Position numbers and translations under genes: made by a program. From NCBI RefSeq assembly GCF_014762705.1, contig NZ_JABURL010000031.1:101985-165984 (forward strand): a stretch of DNA of 64,000 nucleotides. Direction: 5' to 3'. The DNA comes from Cyclobacterium sp. GTDB taxonomy: Bacteria > Bacteroidota > Bacteroidia > Cytophagales > Cyclobacteriaceae. Below are positions 1-9,167 of this stretch, in pieces. Positions within the stretch are counted from its first letter, which is position 1; each line of letters begins with the position of its first letter. The notes beneath the pieces were generated by a model that ran no database searches, was not told the DNA's origin, and saw only the letters and a program-made list of their open reading frames with translations.

Positions 1-11
1 CCGCATTTTGC

Positions 12-161
12 TCAGGCCCCAATACTTTCAGGAGGGTAGAGTAGCACTTTGTGCTCCGGAGAAAGGAAATCCTCCTCCGGAATTCCGGAAAGAAACCGAT
101 GTTGCTGTAGCCACTCTCTGATTTTTATACGTTCCTGCCCATCAAATTGCGCGACAACCCA
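12..161 (-). other. 49-codon open frame directly after the ggt stop
   Basis: After the TAG stop of the gamma-glutamyltransferase gene the same reading frame stays open for 49 codons, to a TGA at 12-14. The translation (WVVAQFDGQERIKIREW..., ending LLYPPESIGA) looks protein-like but has no ATG. It could be a gene remnant or a chance frame; the GGT family normally ends at the upstream AAGY, so a true extension is unlikely. No function recognised. Confidence 0.2.
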
Positions 162-1823
162 CTAATACCCCGCAGCCTGTCCGTCCTTTCTGGATTCGGA
201 AGCTCCGTAATACACCCCATTTTTGAGCATGATGGCCTGATACCCTCCAAAGATCCCCTTTCCCATGCGCAGGGTATGGCCTTTATCCATTAGGTCACGG
301 ATCACTTCGTAATCGAAACCTGACTCCAGGTAGGTTCCGCCACTATTGCTATTTTCGTCCCGGTGGTAAATCCGGGGGGCATCGCCTGCTTCCTGCAGGT
401 TCATTTTAAAATCGATGATATTCATGATGATCTGCGCATGTCCCTGCGTTTGCATGTCGCCGCCCATCAGACCAAAACTCATAAAGGGTTTGTTGTCCTT
501 CGTTACAAAAGCAGGAATAATGGTATGGAAAGGTCGCTTGCCGGGTGCATAGTTATTGATATGCCCTTCTTCCAAAATAAACCCGGCACCCCTGTTTTGC
601 AGCACGAAACCCAAACCAGGTGGCACTACTCTGGAACCAAAGAGCGCCGAATTGCTTTGAATCAGGGAGACCATATTGCCCTCCCCATCCGCAACTGTCA
701 GGTAGATCGTGTGGTCACCGGAGGTCAATCCTTCGGCAAACTCCCCTGCCCTTTCAGGATCAATCAATTTTCTGCGTTCTGCCCCATATTCTTCCGATAA
801 CAAACGATCTATGGGAATGGTACCGAAATTGGGATCGCCGTAAAAGGTGGTCATGTCCGCGTAGGCCAACTTTTTGGATTCTAAAAAGGTATGGATATGG
901 GCCGCACTGCCATAGCCCATGCTGGCCAGGTCGAAGCCTTTGAGGATATTCAGCATCTGCAGCGCTGCCATCCCTTGCCCATTGGGTGGCATTTCCCAAA
1001 TGTCGTAACCGCGGTAATTGACCGATACCGGATCAACCCATTCGGGCGCATTGTCCGCCAGGTCTGCTGTGGTAAGGTAGCCTCCTTCCGCTTGCACATG
1101 ATCGGCGATGGTTTGTGCGACTTTTCCGCCGTAAAATCCATCCCTTCCCTGGTTTGCGATGATTTCCAGGGTATTCGCCAGGTCCGGATTTTTAAACAGC
1201 TCCCCCAAACGCGGTAGCCTGCCTTCACTGGTAAAGTAAGTTGCTTTAAAAGATGGATTACCAGGCCCCAGATTGACGGTGGAAAAATTATCCGACACTT
1301 CGGAGGAAACAGGAATACCCTCCCTGGCATAATTGATGGTAGGCTCCAGCAAATCGCTGAATTCCAGGGTTCCAAATTTCTCATGAAGCGCAAACCAACC
1401 ACCCACAGCACCGGGAGTTGTAACAGACAGCGGACCTGTAGTACGGCTTTTACCCGCTTCGATCTCAGCTTTGAATTTGTCTATCGTTAGGCTGGCCGGT
1501 GATTTTCCGCTGGCATTGAGTCCATACAGTTCCTGGGTTTTTTCGTCCCAAACAATGGCAAATAAATCGCCCCCGATTCCGTTATTTCCAGGGTCAGCAA
1601 ATCCCAAAAAAGCATTGGCTGCGATGGCTGCATCCACTGCAGTTCCGCCACGCTTAAGTATCTCGATGGCAATCTGGGTGGCCAGCGGATGATTGGTGGC
1701 CGCCATTCCATTCCGGGCCAATACTTCAGACCGGGTAGCAAAAGACTTGCCCGACAGCCTGTCCTGGGCTTGCGACAGGTGGAGGGATGTCAGTAGTAAC
1801 AGTATTGAAAAGAGTGCTTTCAT
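162..1823 (-). CDS. ggt: Gamma-glutamyltransferase family protein, exported
   Basis: A 553-residue N-terminal-nucleophile hydrolase of the gamma-glutamyltranspeptidase family, which cleaves gamma-glutamyl bonds such as those of glutathione outside the cytoplasm. A signal peptide covers about the first 20 residues (MKALFSILLLLTSLHLSQAQ). The large-subunit part includes the NHPLAT and GGTAVDAAIA signatures. The autoprocessing Thr is probably Thr372 in GDHTIYLTVAD, followed by DGEGNMVSLIQS. The small subunit has GSRVVPPG and ends RKDGQAAGY, as the family normally does. HTIYLTVAD is closer to the YwrD-like branch than to E. coli Ggt, so the exact gamma-glutamyl substrate is uncertain. The start is ATG at 1821-1823. 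It stands alone on the minus strand. Confidence 0.9.
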   Translation of the reverse strand: MKALFSILLLLTSLHLSQAQDRLSGKSFATRSEVLARNGMAATNHPLATQIAIEILKRGGTAVDAAIAANAFLGFADPGNNGIGGDLFAIVWDEKTQELYGLNASGKSPASLTIDKFKAEIEAGKSRTTGPLSVTTPGAVGGWFALHEKFGTLEFSDLLEPTINYAREGIPVSSEVSDNFSTVNLGPGNPSFKATYFTSEGRLPRLGELFKNPDLANTLEIIANQGRDGFYGGKVAQTIADHVQAEGGYLTTADLADNAPEWVDPVSVNYRGYDIWEMPPNGQGMAALQMLNILKGFDLASMGYGSAAHIHTFLESKKLAYADMTTFYGDPNFGTIPIDRLLSEEYGAERRKLIDPERAGEFAEGLTSGDHTIYLTVADGEGNMVSLIQSNSALFGSRVVPPGLGFVLQNRGAGFILEEGHINNYAPGKRPFHTIIPAFVTKDNKPFMSFGLMGGDMQTQGHAQIIMNIIDFKMNLQEAGDAPRIYHRDENSNSGGTYLESGFDYEVIRDLMDKGHTLRMGKGIFGGYQAIMLKNGVYYGASESRKDGQAAGY

Positions 1824-1934
1824 TTTGTCTGGTATTAAGTGGCATTAGTAAACGGTAAGCCGACACTGGAGTTTAAGCTAGGAAAAAAAACGCAAACGAT
1901 CATGGAAATAGGTATTAAAATGCTTCTTGCCAGA

Positions 1935-2035
1935 TTGAGGGAGATTGATGAGGGGCGACTGAGGGACTTAGAGACCTAGAGACTGAGGGACTTAGAGACT
2001 GAGGGATTGAGGGACTTAGAGATGGGGGATGAGTT
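1935..2035. repeat. Degenerate tandem repeat, unit about 16 bp
   Basis: Several imperfect copies of ctgagggacttagaga lie head to tail in the 302-bp spacer between ggt and the VapB-like fragment. Copies vary by small substitutions and truncations (gagggattgagggactt, agagacctagagactg). No gene is visible in the rest of the spacer. It is probably a slipped-strand minisatellite. Confidence 0.75.
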
Positions 2036-2125
2036 GAAGATGTGATGATGAGGGGGTTGAACTTTAATTTTCATAAATCAAGTTTATATTAGCATGTGTT
2101 TTTATGCTATTATACATCAATAATT

Positions 2126-2317
2126 ATGAGAACTACATTGGAAATACCAGAAATGCTAATAAAAGAAGCTATGGAGCTTACTGGTGCTAAAACGAAGAGC
2201 CAGTTAATAAAAGAGGCAAGACCCTTCTGCTCCGCTCAGTGGCAAACCACAAAACCCATAATCTTTGTACCTCTGTGGCTCATTGTGTCCTCCCCACCTA
2301 TCGGTCGGCAAGCGTGA
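2126..2317 (+). pseudogene. Truncated VapB-type antitoxin fragment
   Basis: From ATG 2126 the first 31 codons read MRTTLEIPEMLIKEAMELTG and continue to LIKEA. This is the ribbon-helix-helix N-terminus typical of type II VapB antitoxins (MRTTLxIPxxLIxEAxxLTG). After about 2218 the frame runs into unrelated sequence (RPFCSAQWQTTKP...) and stops at 2317. The toxin-binding C-terminus and any adjacent PIN-domain toxin are missing. The downstream DNA does not resemble a coding continuation, so this looks like a decayed toxin-antitoxin locus cut by a rearrangement. Confidence 0.6.
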
Positions 2318-2358
2318 CAAAAATTTATTGCACTGCCTCAAATTTTTCCCTTTACCTC

Positions 2359-3693
2359 CTACTCCACCACCTCATCTCTATCTACCCATTCCCCGTTGAG
2401 CATGACTTTTTCTATGGCGTACATGGCTTTGATATCCACGGATGGATCGCCTTCCACCAGGATCAGGTCGGCCAGCTTCCCGGGTTCAATACTTCCCAGG
2501 CGGTCCTGGGTTCGGAAATAACGGGCATTATGAATGGTACTACTGGAAATGACCTCCAGGGGGCTCATACCGGCTTCCACAAATAATTCCATCTCCCTTT
2601 GATAAGCCAGTCCGGCTTGTGCATATTTGCCGTGATTGTGGGAACCGGTAACAATGGCAACCCCCACTTGGTGGGCCATTCCAACAAAATCAAGCATATT
2701 TTGAAAGCCTTTCGCCTGGTATTCCTTCACATCATCATCGCCAAACTGCCTTTCAAAGGTGGCCAGCGTAGGCGACAGCACCACCTTGTTTTTGGCGGCA
2801 AGGGCCAGTACCTGCCCGACCCGCTCATCCGATAGATCTATCTTGGACCACAACTCATAGCGGCCTTCCCTTCTGTAATTATTGTCTGCCTGAACCCCTT
2901 CCCTGAATGTCCGGGCATCTTCCGGATCGGCCAGGGAGGTCCCGAAGGAGGTAATGTGTTCGATCCCCTGAAGCCCGGCCAGGATCGCATCATCCGCATC
3001 TACCAGCTCCAAATGGGCCACTACGGGGATGTGGTAAAAATCGGCCGTACGGAAGACCGTTTCATAATATTTCAATGGAAGGCGGAAATAGATTTTGATG
3101 CCAGTGCCCCCTTGCATCACATAGTCTTTTATTAGCGTTTGGATATGATCGGTACTCCTTACCAGTGCTGCCTGATCCAGGTACACCCCCGGATAGCCGT
3201 CCAGATGAGCTCCTGTCAGGTACACCCGTGGCATTTTTGCCTGCGCAAAATGCAGGGATTGGTAAAACCGAAAGGGGTGTCCCGGGTCCCGGACAGTCGT
3301 CACCCCATTGGTAAGAATGGCATGTAAGGCCTTGTTGTTATTGACATTGTGTAAATGCGAATCTATCAAACCCGGCAGCAGGCTCATTCCTGTACCATCC
3401 GTTTTTTCCGCTCCTTCCGGAACGGTAACCTGATTTGCCGGACCTGCTTCCAGTATCCGGTTTCCTTTGACCAGCACTACTGCATTCTCCAATGGCTCCC
3501 CTCCCAGCCCATCTATCAGGCGAACATTTACAATTGCCCTTACCTGATCATTTGAGGGCCCCTCTGGTGGGTTTACTTCCAGTAGCGAGGGATTTTGTGC
3601 AAAAGCCAGATTAGTCAGGCATAAAAACCCTAGACCTAGCAAAAAAACAATATTGTTCGATAATTTCACCGTATTCATGGGTTTCACATTCAT
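2359..3693 (-). CDS. Exported amidohydrolase (imidazolonepropionase-like)
   Basis: A 444-residue metal-dependent hydrolase of the amidohydrolase superfamily. An N-terminal export signal runs to about residue 33 (hydrophobic NNIVFLLGLGFLCLTNLAFA). The HxH metal motif is DSHLH (His113 and His115). Further candidate metal ligands are the Lys in GIKIYF and the His residues in VAHLE and GIEHITS. The C-terminal part GKLADLILVEGDPSVDI is the standard strand that closes the beta-sandwich. The substrate cannot be read from sequence; secreted members include prolidase- and dipeptidase-like enzymes. The start is ATG at 3691-3693; a second Met six codons later would still leave the signal peptide intact. 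Confidence 0.85.
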   Translation of the reverse strand: MNVKPMNTVKLSNNIVFLLGLGFLCLTNLAFAQNPSLLEVNPPEGPSNDQVRAIVNVRLIDGLGGEPLENAVVLVKGNRILEAGPANQVTVPEGAEKTDGTGMSLLPGLIDSHLHNVNNNKALHAILTNGVTTVRDPGHPFRFYQSLHFAQAKMPRVYLTGAHLDGYPGVYLDQAALVRSTDHIQTLIKDYVMQGGTGIKIYFRLPLKYYETVFRTADFYHIPVVAHLELVDADDAILAGLQGIEHITSFGTSLADPEDARTFREGVQADNNYRREGRYELWSKIDLSDERVGQVLALAAKNKVVLSPTLATFERQFGDDDVKEYQAKGFQNMLDFVGMAHQVGVAIVTGSHNHGKYAQAGLAYQREMELFVEAGMSPLEVISSSTIHNARYFRTQDRLGSIEPGKLADLILVEGDPSVDIKAMYAIEKVMLNGEWVDRDEVVE

Positions 3694-3854
3694 TCAGTAA
3701 CTGTTTCTTTTGGATCTTCTAAATGTATCCATCCTTTTCGAAAAATACAAGAAGGGGAAGCGGCTTTGGGTCCGGCTGGAAGGATCAGTTCCAGTATTTA
3801 TTCAACAGTACCCTTCGTAAATTCAGGGGCTCAAAACAAGAGGGAAAATACCAC

Positions 3855-5153
3855 TCACCTGACCTTTAACCAGGCATTTTCGGTCACATTGCTGGTTTCA
3901 GCTGAGTCAATCTCATATAAGGTAGCGCTTTCATTTAGCCCCGTGTACATGCCATTCAAAAAGTGACAGTTAGCTACTTTTGCCTGTATCCTTACCAGAG
4001 ATTGGCCATTCCCCATGATGTTCATGGCCTGTATGGTATGTATTTTACCCGGCAACGATTCTTCTCCATATCCCCTTCCTCCAATCAGCAGGGCTTCATA
4101 CCGATCCTCCCTGGCTCTAAAAATAACGCCACTAATGAAGACATGATGGATTCCTGCCCTGTCGCTGCCTCTTATCGCGATCGCCCGGTACCGGTTTTCA
4201 CAGGATATATTCGTAATCACCACTTGCTCAATGTCATCTTCCGGTCCGTACCAGCGGCTGGCTGTAACCATACTCCCATTAATATCTCCATTTTGCTTGG
4301 GTATATCCGGAGCAGTATCCAAATTTGAAAGTGCTATAAAATCATCTCCTGTCAGGCCTGAGATGTTATCGATCCGAACGTTTTTACATCCTTGTCTCAG
4401 GTTAATCCCGTCCTTATTGGCTGTCATCAATTGCTGTCCATCCACGGTCACAAACTCCTGATTGGAAATGGTCACATCGGATATGTCTATTCCCACCGTT
4501 CGCTCAAAACTAATGGTCCAGCCATGCGCGTTTTCAAAGCGAACATTTTTAAGGCTGAAGTCCCGGACATACCCTATCAATACCATAATGTTCCTCCAGT
4601 CACCCGTTTGTTTCAAACCAGGTTTTCCGGCATCGCTTCCGTAGCTGACCCGCCAATTTCCCTTTTCCTGCTCCGCTTTCGGATTCAGGCTGATCTGCCT
4701 GGCACCGTCACCAGTAGCCCGTGGATTGGTTGCCCCTTTGAGTACCGCATTTCCAATTCCATAAATTCGTATGTTTTCGTTCCAGCCCGGATCGGTAATA
4801 CCGGCTCCTACATTGTCTGAACGGAACAGGTTGTCTCTGCTTTTATCAGAAAGTTGCAAGGTGCAATTGTCCAAAATCAGCGTCATATTGCTTGGTAGCA
4901 ACAAGGCACTATCGATCATCCATATTTTCGTACCGTTGGTATTTTCCTTAGGAATTCGCACCATTTGGGTGCTTGTTTTGGCCATTTCTATCGCCTGGAT
5001 AATGCGTTCTGTATCCGTTCCTTCAAAGGAATTTGGGTTTACCGTTTGAGGTTTCCAGGATTCTCCACTACCCCCAGCAAAGCTGTGAAAAGCGGTAATG
5101 CAAGCAAACAGGTAACAATAAATTACCCAAGGAAAATAGTTACGCTTCAACAT
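3855..5153 (-). CDS. GH28-like right-handed beta-helix protein, exported
   Basis: A 432-residue protein with an N-terminal hydrophobic signal (residues about 8-27). The body is a parallel beta-helix resembling glycoside hydrolase family 28 (polygalacturonase-like). The family's catalytic-region motifs are recognisable as NKDGINLRQGCKNV and TGDDFIAL, the equivalents of NTDG and GDD. A later RGSDRAG segment lies where GH28 enzymes have the RIK/RxK substrate-binding residues, but the classical G-H-G is not evident. The enzyme probably acts on a uronic-acid-containing polysaccharide, though a non-hydrolytic beta-helix is possible. It sits near two other exported catabolic enzymes on the same strand, without operon-like spacing. 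Confidence 0.7.
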   Translation of the reverse strand: MLKRNYFPWVIYCYLFACITAFHSFAGGSGESWKPQTVNPNSFEGTDTERIIQAIEMAKTSTQMVRIPKENTNGTKIWMIDSALLLPSNMTLILDNCTLQLSDKSRDNLFRSDNVGAGITDPGWNENIRIYGIGNAVLKGATNPRATGDGARQISLNPKAEQEKGNWRVSYGSDAGKPGLKQTGDWRNIMVLIGYVRDFSLKNVRFENAHGWTISFERTVGIDISDVTISNQEFVTVDGQQLMTANKDGINLRQGCKNVRIDNISGLTGDDFIALSNLDTAPDIPKQNGDINGSMVTASRWYGPEDDIEQVVITNISCENRYRAIAIRGSDRAGIHHVFISGVIFRAREDRYEALLIGGRGYGEESLPGKIHTIQAMNIMGNGQSLVRIQAKVANCHFLNGMYTGLNESATLYEIDSAETSNVTENAWLKVR

Positions 5154-5416
5154 AAGGGCTTATTTTTGGACAAAAATCAGGTTGGATCAATACATGCATA
5201 CTGCGAATAAAGAGCAAACCAAAATTGGCTTACCTTAAAGCATTTACCTTATCAGGTAAAGGAAAATTAACCATCTTTGGCGGATAAAAAAAATCAGCAA
5301 CTGTCGGACGGAAAAATCAGTATCCCTACGAATGGTTCCTAAACTAAGGAAAAAAGCCGCTGAATTCAGAAATGCAGCTTTCCCTGAAGAAATCTTTTTT
5401 TTTTTAATAATGCGTA

Positions 5417-5443
5417 TTTTCGGTACAATCTATGCTAGATTTG
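5417..5443 (+). promoter_or_regulatory. Candidate Bacteroidota promoter for the TVP38-like gene
   Basis: TAGATTTG at 5436-5443 matches the Bacteroidota -7 element TAnnTTTG. A T-rich stretch (ATTTTCGG) lies about 19 bases upstream in the -33 position. It is 30 bases before ATG 5473, which supports that start over the longer frame opening at 5332. Confidence 0.45.
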
Positions 5444-5472
5444 AACCTGTTTATATCGTTAACTTTTCAAAC

Positions 5473-6171
5473 ATGTCCAAAAATAAACCGGCCATCTGGC
5501 CCTATGTGCTTTCTGTTCTCTTTATAGGAAGCCTGATCGCTTTGTATTTTCTCAACAGTTCCGTTCAGGATTTTTTTTCAGAAGCCTGGGAAGTGCTGCG
5601 CAGCAATGATGAAGAAAGAATATCCAATTGGGTGAATCAATTTGGCTTTTGGGGTCCATTCATTATTGTGCTGGCCATGGTATTGCAAATGTTTATGTTT
5701 GTGATCCCCTCCTTTTTACTGATGGTGGTGACCATCCTGGCCTATGGACCCTGGCTGGGAAGCGGTATCATTCTGGTGGCCATATTTTCGGCTTCCAGCA
5801 TAGGCTATGGCATTGGTGTAAAATTCGGCACACCTGTCATTGATAAAATACTGGGGGAGGATACCGAAAAGAAGATCTCCGGGTTTTTGGAAGATTATGG
5901 GTTTTGGGCCGTTATCGTGACCCGTCTTTCCCCTTTTCTTTCCAACGATGCCATCAGCATCATTGGCGGCATGCTACGCATGGGCTACTGGAAATTTATA
6001 GGAGCTACCCTACTGGGAATTTTTCCCCTGACTGTATTGATCGCCTTCCTGGGAGAAAATTACGAGCGCATGAAAAACGGTCTGGTTTGGGTAGGTGCCA
6101 TTAGTTTGCTCGGTTTTATCGCCTATGTCTGGTGGGACAGAAAACGGCAAAAAATCCCTTCCGCACAATAA
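5473..6171 (+). CDS. TVP38/TMEM64 (DedA-like) membrane protein
   Basis: A 232-residue integral membrane protein of the SNARE-associated/VTT domain family, thought to include lipid scramblases or flippases. Visible features are an N-terminal membrane segment (PYVLSVLFIGSLIALYFL), two central hydrophobic segments around FIIVLAMVLQMFMFVIPSFL and GIILVAIFSASSIGYGIG, the conserved loop VTRLSPFLSNDAISIIGGML, and a C-terminal segment (VWVGAISLLGFIAYVWW) ending in a basic tail. The frame is open from 5332, but the extra 47 residues are unconserved-looking and lie upstream of a promoter-like TAnnTTTG, so ATG 5473 is preferred. It stands alone, with the island-bearing tRNA locus downstream. Confidence 0.85.
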   Translation: MSKNKPAIWPYVLSVLFIGSLIALYFLNSSVQDFFSEAWEVLRSNDEERISNWVNQFGFWGPFIIVLAMVLQMFMFVIPSFLLMVVTILAYGPWLGSGIILVAIFSASSIGYGIGVKFGTPVIDKILGEDTEKKISGFLEDYGFWAVIVTRLSPFLSNDAISIIGGMLRMGYWKFIGATLLGIFPLTVLIAFLGENYERMKNGLVWVGAISLLGFIAYVWWDRKRQKIPSAQ

Positions 6172-6590
6172 TTTCCTCAGAAAAATCAATATGGATCCCA
6201 GACATTCATCAGGACAGGCCACTGACTACCGTCAGGACAGGCTCGGTTTTTTGTCGGCCAGGGTCGAGGATAGTTTGTCTATTTAATAACCTGAGTCCCA
6301 TCATTAAATAGTTCGGATTACGGGTACTGTTCCTTTCCTAAACAAATAAGCCATTCCCTGAAAACGCAAAGCATCTAAGAATCGATCCAAATCTCATTTT
6401 CTGCGACTCTCCCTTTTAAAGGAGGCTTGAAGCCTGTACTGATTTTTTTTCTGGAGGGATTTACCAAATCTGCTTATTATATACCTATTTTTAGGAGGGT
6501 ACTTCCTCGTAAAATAAACGTCATATAGAATCGATCTCAGGTTATTACCAAAAAAACCTTCTACCTCTTGTTAGGGACTATTGGCAGGGC

Positions 6591-6625
6591 AAAAAAAAGC
6601 ACTTACAAGAATATTCTCGTAAGTG
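6591..6625 (-). terminator. Original tRNA-Thr terminator, displaced at the left end of the island
   Basis: On the minus strand, CACTTACGAG and CTTGTAAGTG form a 10-bp stem with one mismatch and a six-base loop, followed by eight T. It follows the 3' half of a tRNA-Thr gene and has a close relative at 17209-17240 behind the intact tRNA. This is the chromosomal terminator separated from its gene by the insertion. Confidence 0.75.
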
Positions 6626-6684
6626 CCTGATAATCAAGAGCCTCCTGTCGGGATCGAACCAACGACCTACTGATTACAAGTCAG
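6626..6684. repeat. attL: left copy of the 59-bp island direct repeat
   Basis: These 59 bases are identical to 17242-17300. They contain the 3' half of a tRNA-Thr gene (minus strand, from the anticodon stem to the acceptor end, 6639-6684) plus 13 downstream bases. To the right of 6684 the sequence no longer continues into a tRNA 5' half. This is the expected product of tyrosine-recombinase insertion into a tRNA 3' end. Confidence 0.9.
6639..6684 (-). pseudogene. tRNA-Thr 3' fragment left by island insertion
   Basis: 46 bases identical to the 3' part of the intact tRNA-Thr(UGU) at 17255-17327: the anticodon stem/loop, variable loop, TpsiC arm and 3' acceptor strand. The D arm and 5' acceptor strand are missing, so it cannot fold as a tRNA. 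Confidence 0.9.
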
Positions 6685-6799
6685 AATATTACCTATTTTT
6701 ATATTCTTACTTTATTATGCTTTTATATTGATTTTCTGTATTTTAAGTAACTTTTATACTTGTTTACTAATTGTTTATTTATGCAAATAGTGACCCTTT

Positions 6800-6832
6800 T
6801 TTGTGCAAATGATATGCAAATGCTTATCTTTG
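6800..6832 (+). promoter_or_regulatory. Integrase promoter overlapping arm-type repeats
   Basis: TTTG at 6800-6803 and TATCTTTG at 6825-6832, separated by 21 bases, match the Bacteroidota -33/-7 consensus. ATG 6850 lies 17 bases downstream. The spacer contains TGCAAATG repeats (6802-6822, with another ATGCAAAT just upstream at 6781). Similar repeats recur at 17188-17208, so integrase or a directionality factor binding there could repress this promoter. Confidence 0.55.
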
Positions 6833-6849
6833 TTCAAAGCTACTTTGAC

Positions 6850-8139
6850 ATGACACGAAAAAAAGACAAAGCCAAAGATCCGGTAAGGATTAATTTCTAT
6901 CTTGACACCAGGCGAAAAAAAGAGAATGGATTCTATCCGGTAAAAATCCGGGTATACGATACCTCCACCAAAAAAGTCCGACTTTACACCACGGATTTTG
7001 ACCTTTCTGAAAAAGACTTCGAGCGAATCCTATTTCCTGAAAAGGGCCAGCGGTTAAGAAAAGAGGAAACCGAAATCCGGGAAGATTTGGAGGAGTTGAA
7101 AGTTTACTATTCTGAAAAAATCAAAGCCTTAAAATCCTTCACCTTTGAAGCATTCGAAAAGTCCCTTTCTATCGTATCCGGGGATTTGCTCAATGTATTT
7201 TTTCATTTTGACACATATACCAAAGAACTAAGGGAGTACAATCGAATTTCCACCGCTTCAAGTTATGAATTAAGTATGAAGTCATTAAAAACCTATTTGG
7301 GGGATATGACCGGAAAGGAGCCAAAAAAATTATTATTTCAGGATATCACAGTAAAATTCCTCAACGACTATGAAGCATGGATGACAGAAATAAAAGGTAA
7401 GTCTTTAACCACTGTTGGAATTTACCTTAGAGGACTACGGGTTATATTTAACCAGGCTATTGAAACCAAAGTCATAGACCGGGGAATTTACCCCTTTGGG
7501 CCCCGGCGTTATGAAATACCTAGCTCCACCAATACCAAAAAGGCGTTCAACTCCGATCAACTTTTAAAGCTACATCAGGCAATGCCGGAAACTCCGGAAC
7601 AGGAAAAGGCCAAAGATTTTTGGTTTTTCTCCTTTGTTTGCAACGGCATGAATATGAAGGATATTCTCCACCTCAAATGGAAAAGCCTAAATGATGGCCA
7701 AATAGAATTTGTACGGGAAAAAACCAAGCGAACGAAAAAGGCCAATTCCAAGCCTATTCAAGTTCCTTTAACGGATTTTGCGAAGTCATTTATTGAGAAG
7801 TACGGAACTAAAGAGAAAAAACCAGACGGGTTTGTTTTCCCAATTCTATCGGACAATGACACAGCCGAAAGACAGCATGCGGTAAAATTGAATTTCATTC
7901 GGTTTGTGAACCAGCATATTAAGAAGCTGGCAAAGGCCAACGAGTTAAACGAAAATATTTCCACCTATTGGGCCCGACATTCCTTTGCCACCACAGCGGT
8001 AAGAAAAAAAGCAAGTATGGAATATGTCAGCGAAGCCCTAGGCCATTCGGATCTAAAAACCACAAAAAACTACTTTGCAGGCTTTGAGGACAAGACAAAA
8101 AAGGAGATATTAGAGGATATTACGGATTTTATGAGGTGA
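6850..8139 (+). CDS. int: Tyrosine recombinase integrase of the island
   Basis: A 429-residue site-specific recombinase that would insert and excise the island at the tRNA-Thr site. The N-terminal arm-binding domain (INFYLDTRRKKENGFYPVKIRVYD) and the SAM-like core-binding domain have the form common in Bacteroidota elements. The catalytic domain has ARHSFATTAVRK (box II Arg-His), LGHSDLKTT, and the nucleophile Tyr in KNYFAGF near the C-terminus. The first catalytic Arg position reads GMNMKDIL, a non-Arg variant, so activity should be confirmed. An upstream Met at 6760 is in frame, but the promoter and arm repeats fall within that extension, so ATG 6850 is chosen. It is the first gene inside attL. 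Confidence 0.9.
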   Translation: MTRKKDKAKDPVRINFYLDTRRKKENGFYPVKIRVYDTSTKKVRLYTTDFDLSEKDFERILFPEKGQRLRKEETEIREDLEELKVYYSEKIKALKSFTFEAFEKSLSIVSGDLLNVFFHFDTYTKELREYNRISTASSYELSMKSLKTYLGDMTGKEPKKLLFQDITVKFLNDYEAWMTEIKGKSLTTVGIYLRGLRVIFNQAIETKVIDRGIYPFGPRRYEIPSSTNTKKAFNSDQLLKLHQAMPETPEQEKAKDFWFFSFVCNGMNMKDILHLKWKSLNDGQIEFVREKTKRTKKANSKPIQVPLTDFAKSFIEKYGTKEKKPDGFVFPILSDNDTAERQHAVKLNFIRFVNQHIKKLAKANELNENISTYWARHSFATTAVRKKASMEYVSEALGHSDLKTTKNYFAGFEDKTKKEILEDITDFMR

Positions 8140-8289
8140 AAACTGTTTTAAAAGAGGTTCATTTCATTCATTGTATTCATTGGCTCTTTATTACCAATCA
8201 AAACTTAATTTTTGAGGGTACCCCGAAATATAATTTTTGTACAAACCGATCACTGTCAGGGATATAAACGAGCAACCATGTAAAATAAC

Positions 8290-8697
8290 ATGAAACTAAT
8301 CAGGTACATATTATTTATTCCAATTTGCTTTTTAGCACTTAAATTTGTCTATTGGGGATTCAGCCATTTACTGACTTGGTTTATTGGTCTGAGTACATTT
8401 TGGCTCATAGCAACTCTAATTTTTTTTGGCGGGGCGATTTGGAGCCTTTTTAAAGTATTATCTGCTATGTTAATGAGTTTTACGAGTATGTTCGCTCCCA
8501 ACCGAATATTTAGCTTTTGGACTGTCCTGATTTTGAGTATTATTAACAGTATTTGGACAATTTATAATTCTTGGACAATGGATGTAAATTACAGTGGCAA
8601 AGTTATTTTTGGTGCAATTGTGTTTTCAATTTTAGTTTTAGAATTAACTTTTGTTTTAATAATCGGGTCTGGTGAAGCAACAGAAGAAGCCTACTAA
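8290..8697 (+). CDS. Hypothetical membrane protein in the island
   Basis: A 135-residue protein that is almost entirely hydrophobic, with about four predicted membrane segments (around residues 5-22, 30-60, 70-95 and 105-130) and a short acidic tail. No family recognised. Its TAA stop overlaps the ATG of the next gene (TAATG), indicating translational coupling. The base composition is AT-rich compared with the chromosomal genes on either side. It is probably cargo of the island. Confidence 0.65.
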   Translation: MKLIRYILFIPICFLALKFVYWGFSHLLTWFIGLSTFWLIATLIFFGGAIWSLFKVLSAMLMSFTSMFAPNRIFSFWTVLILSIINSIWTIYNSWTMDVNYSGKVIFGAIVFSILVLELTFVLIIGSGEATEEAY

Positions 8698-9005
8698 TGA
8701 AAGTGAAAGAGAATATTATCAAAATCGTTTTAAGCATTTTGTTTTTGGTTTGCTTGCTTGATATGCCATATGGATATTTTCAACTTGTCCGATTTCTTGG
8801 AATGGTCGGGTTTGGCATTTTAGCATATCACAATTACCAAAAGAACCAAACTTGGTTTGCTATTTGGCTGGCATCGGCAATCTTGATTAACCCAATTTTC
8901 AAAATTTCACTAGGGCGAGAAATCTGGAATTTTGTCGATGTTATTTGGGCAATTATTTTAATTGCTTCAATATTAATCCATCAGACCAAAAGCAAAACAG
9001 AATGA
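8697..9005 (+). CDS. Hypothetical small membrane protein, coupled to the previous gene
   Basis: A 102-residue protein with about three hydrophobic segments (IIKIVLSILFLVCLLDM, FLGMVGFGILAY, VIWAIILIASILI) and a charged C-terminal tail. Its start overlaps the stop of the preceding membrane protein gene (TAATG at 8695-8699), so the two are probably made together. No recognisable domain. Confidence 0.6.
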   Translation: MKVKENIIKIVLSILFLVCLLDMPYGYFQLVRFLGMVGFGILAYHNYQKNQTWFAIWLASAILINPIFKISLGREIWNFVDVIWAIILIASILIHQTKSKTE

Positions 9006-9167
9006 AGCCATAGAAATAGAAAATATTAAAACTAGGTTCAGTGCCTCCACTTATTTTGAATCAATTTGGTATAAAGTTAATGAGAAAGTATTTATCTAAT
9101 AACCTGTTACTTAACGAACACCGAATCGCTCTGGTTAAAACCTAAATTTTACAATCAAAACACAGTT

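Noticed and set aside
1930..2035. CRISPR array in the repeat-rich spacer
   Set aside because: The repeats are short (about 16 bp), abutting and degenerate, with no spacers and no cas genes anywhere in the window.
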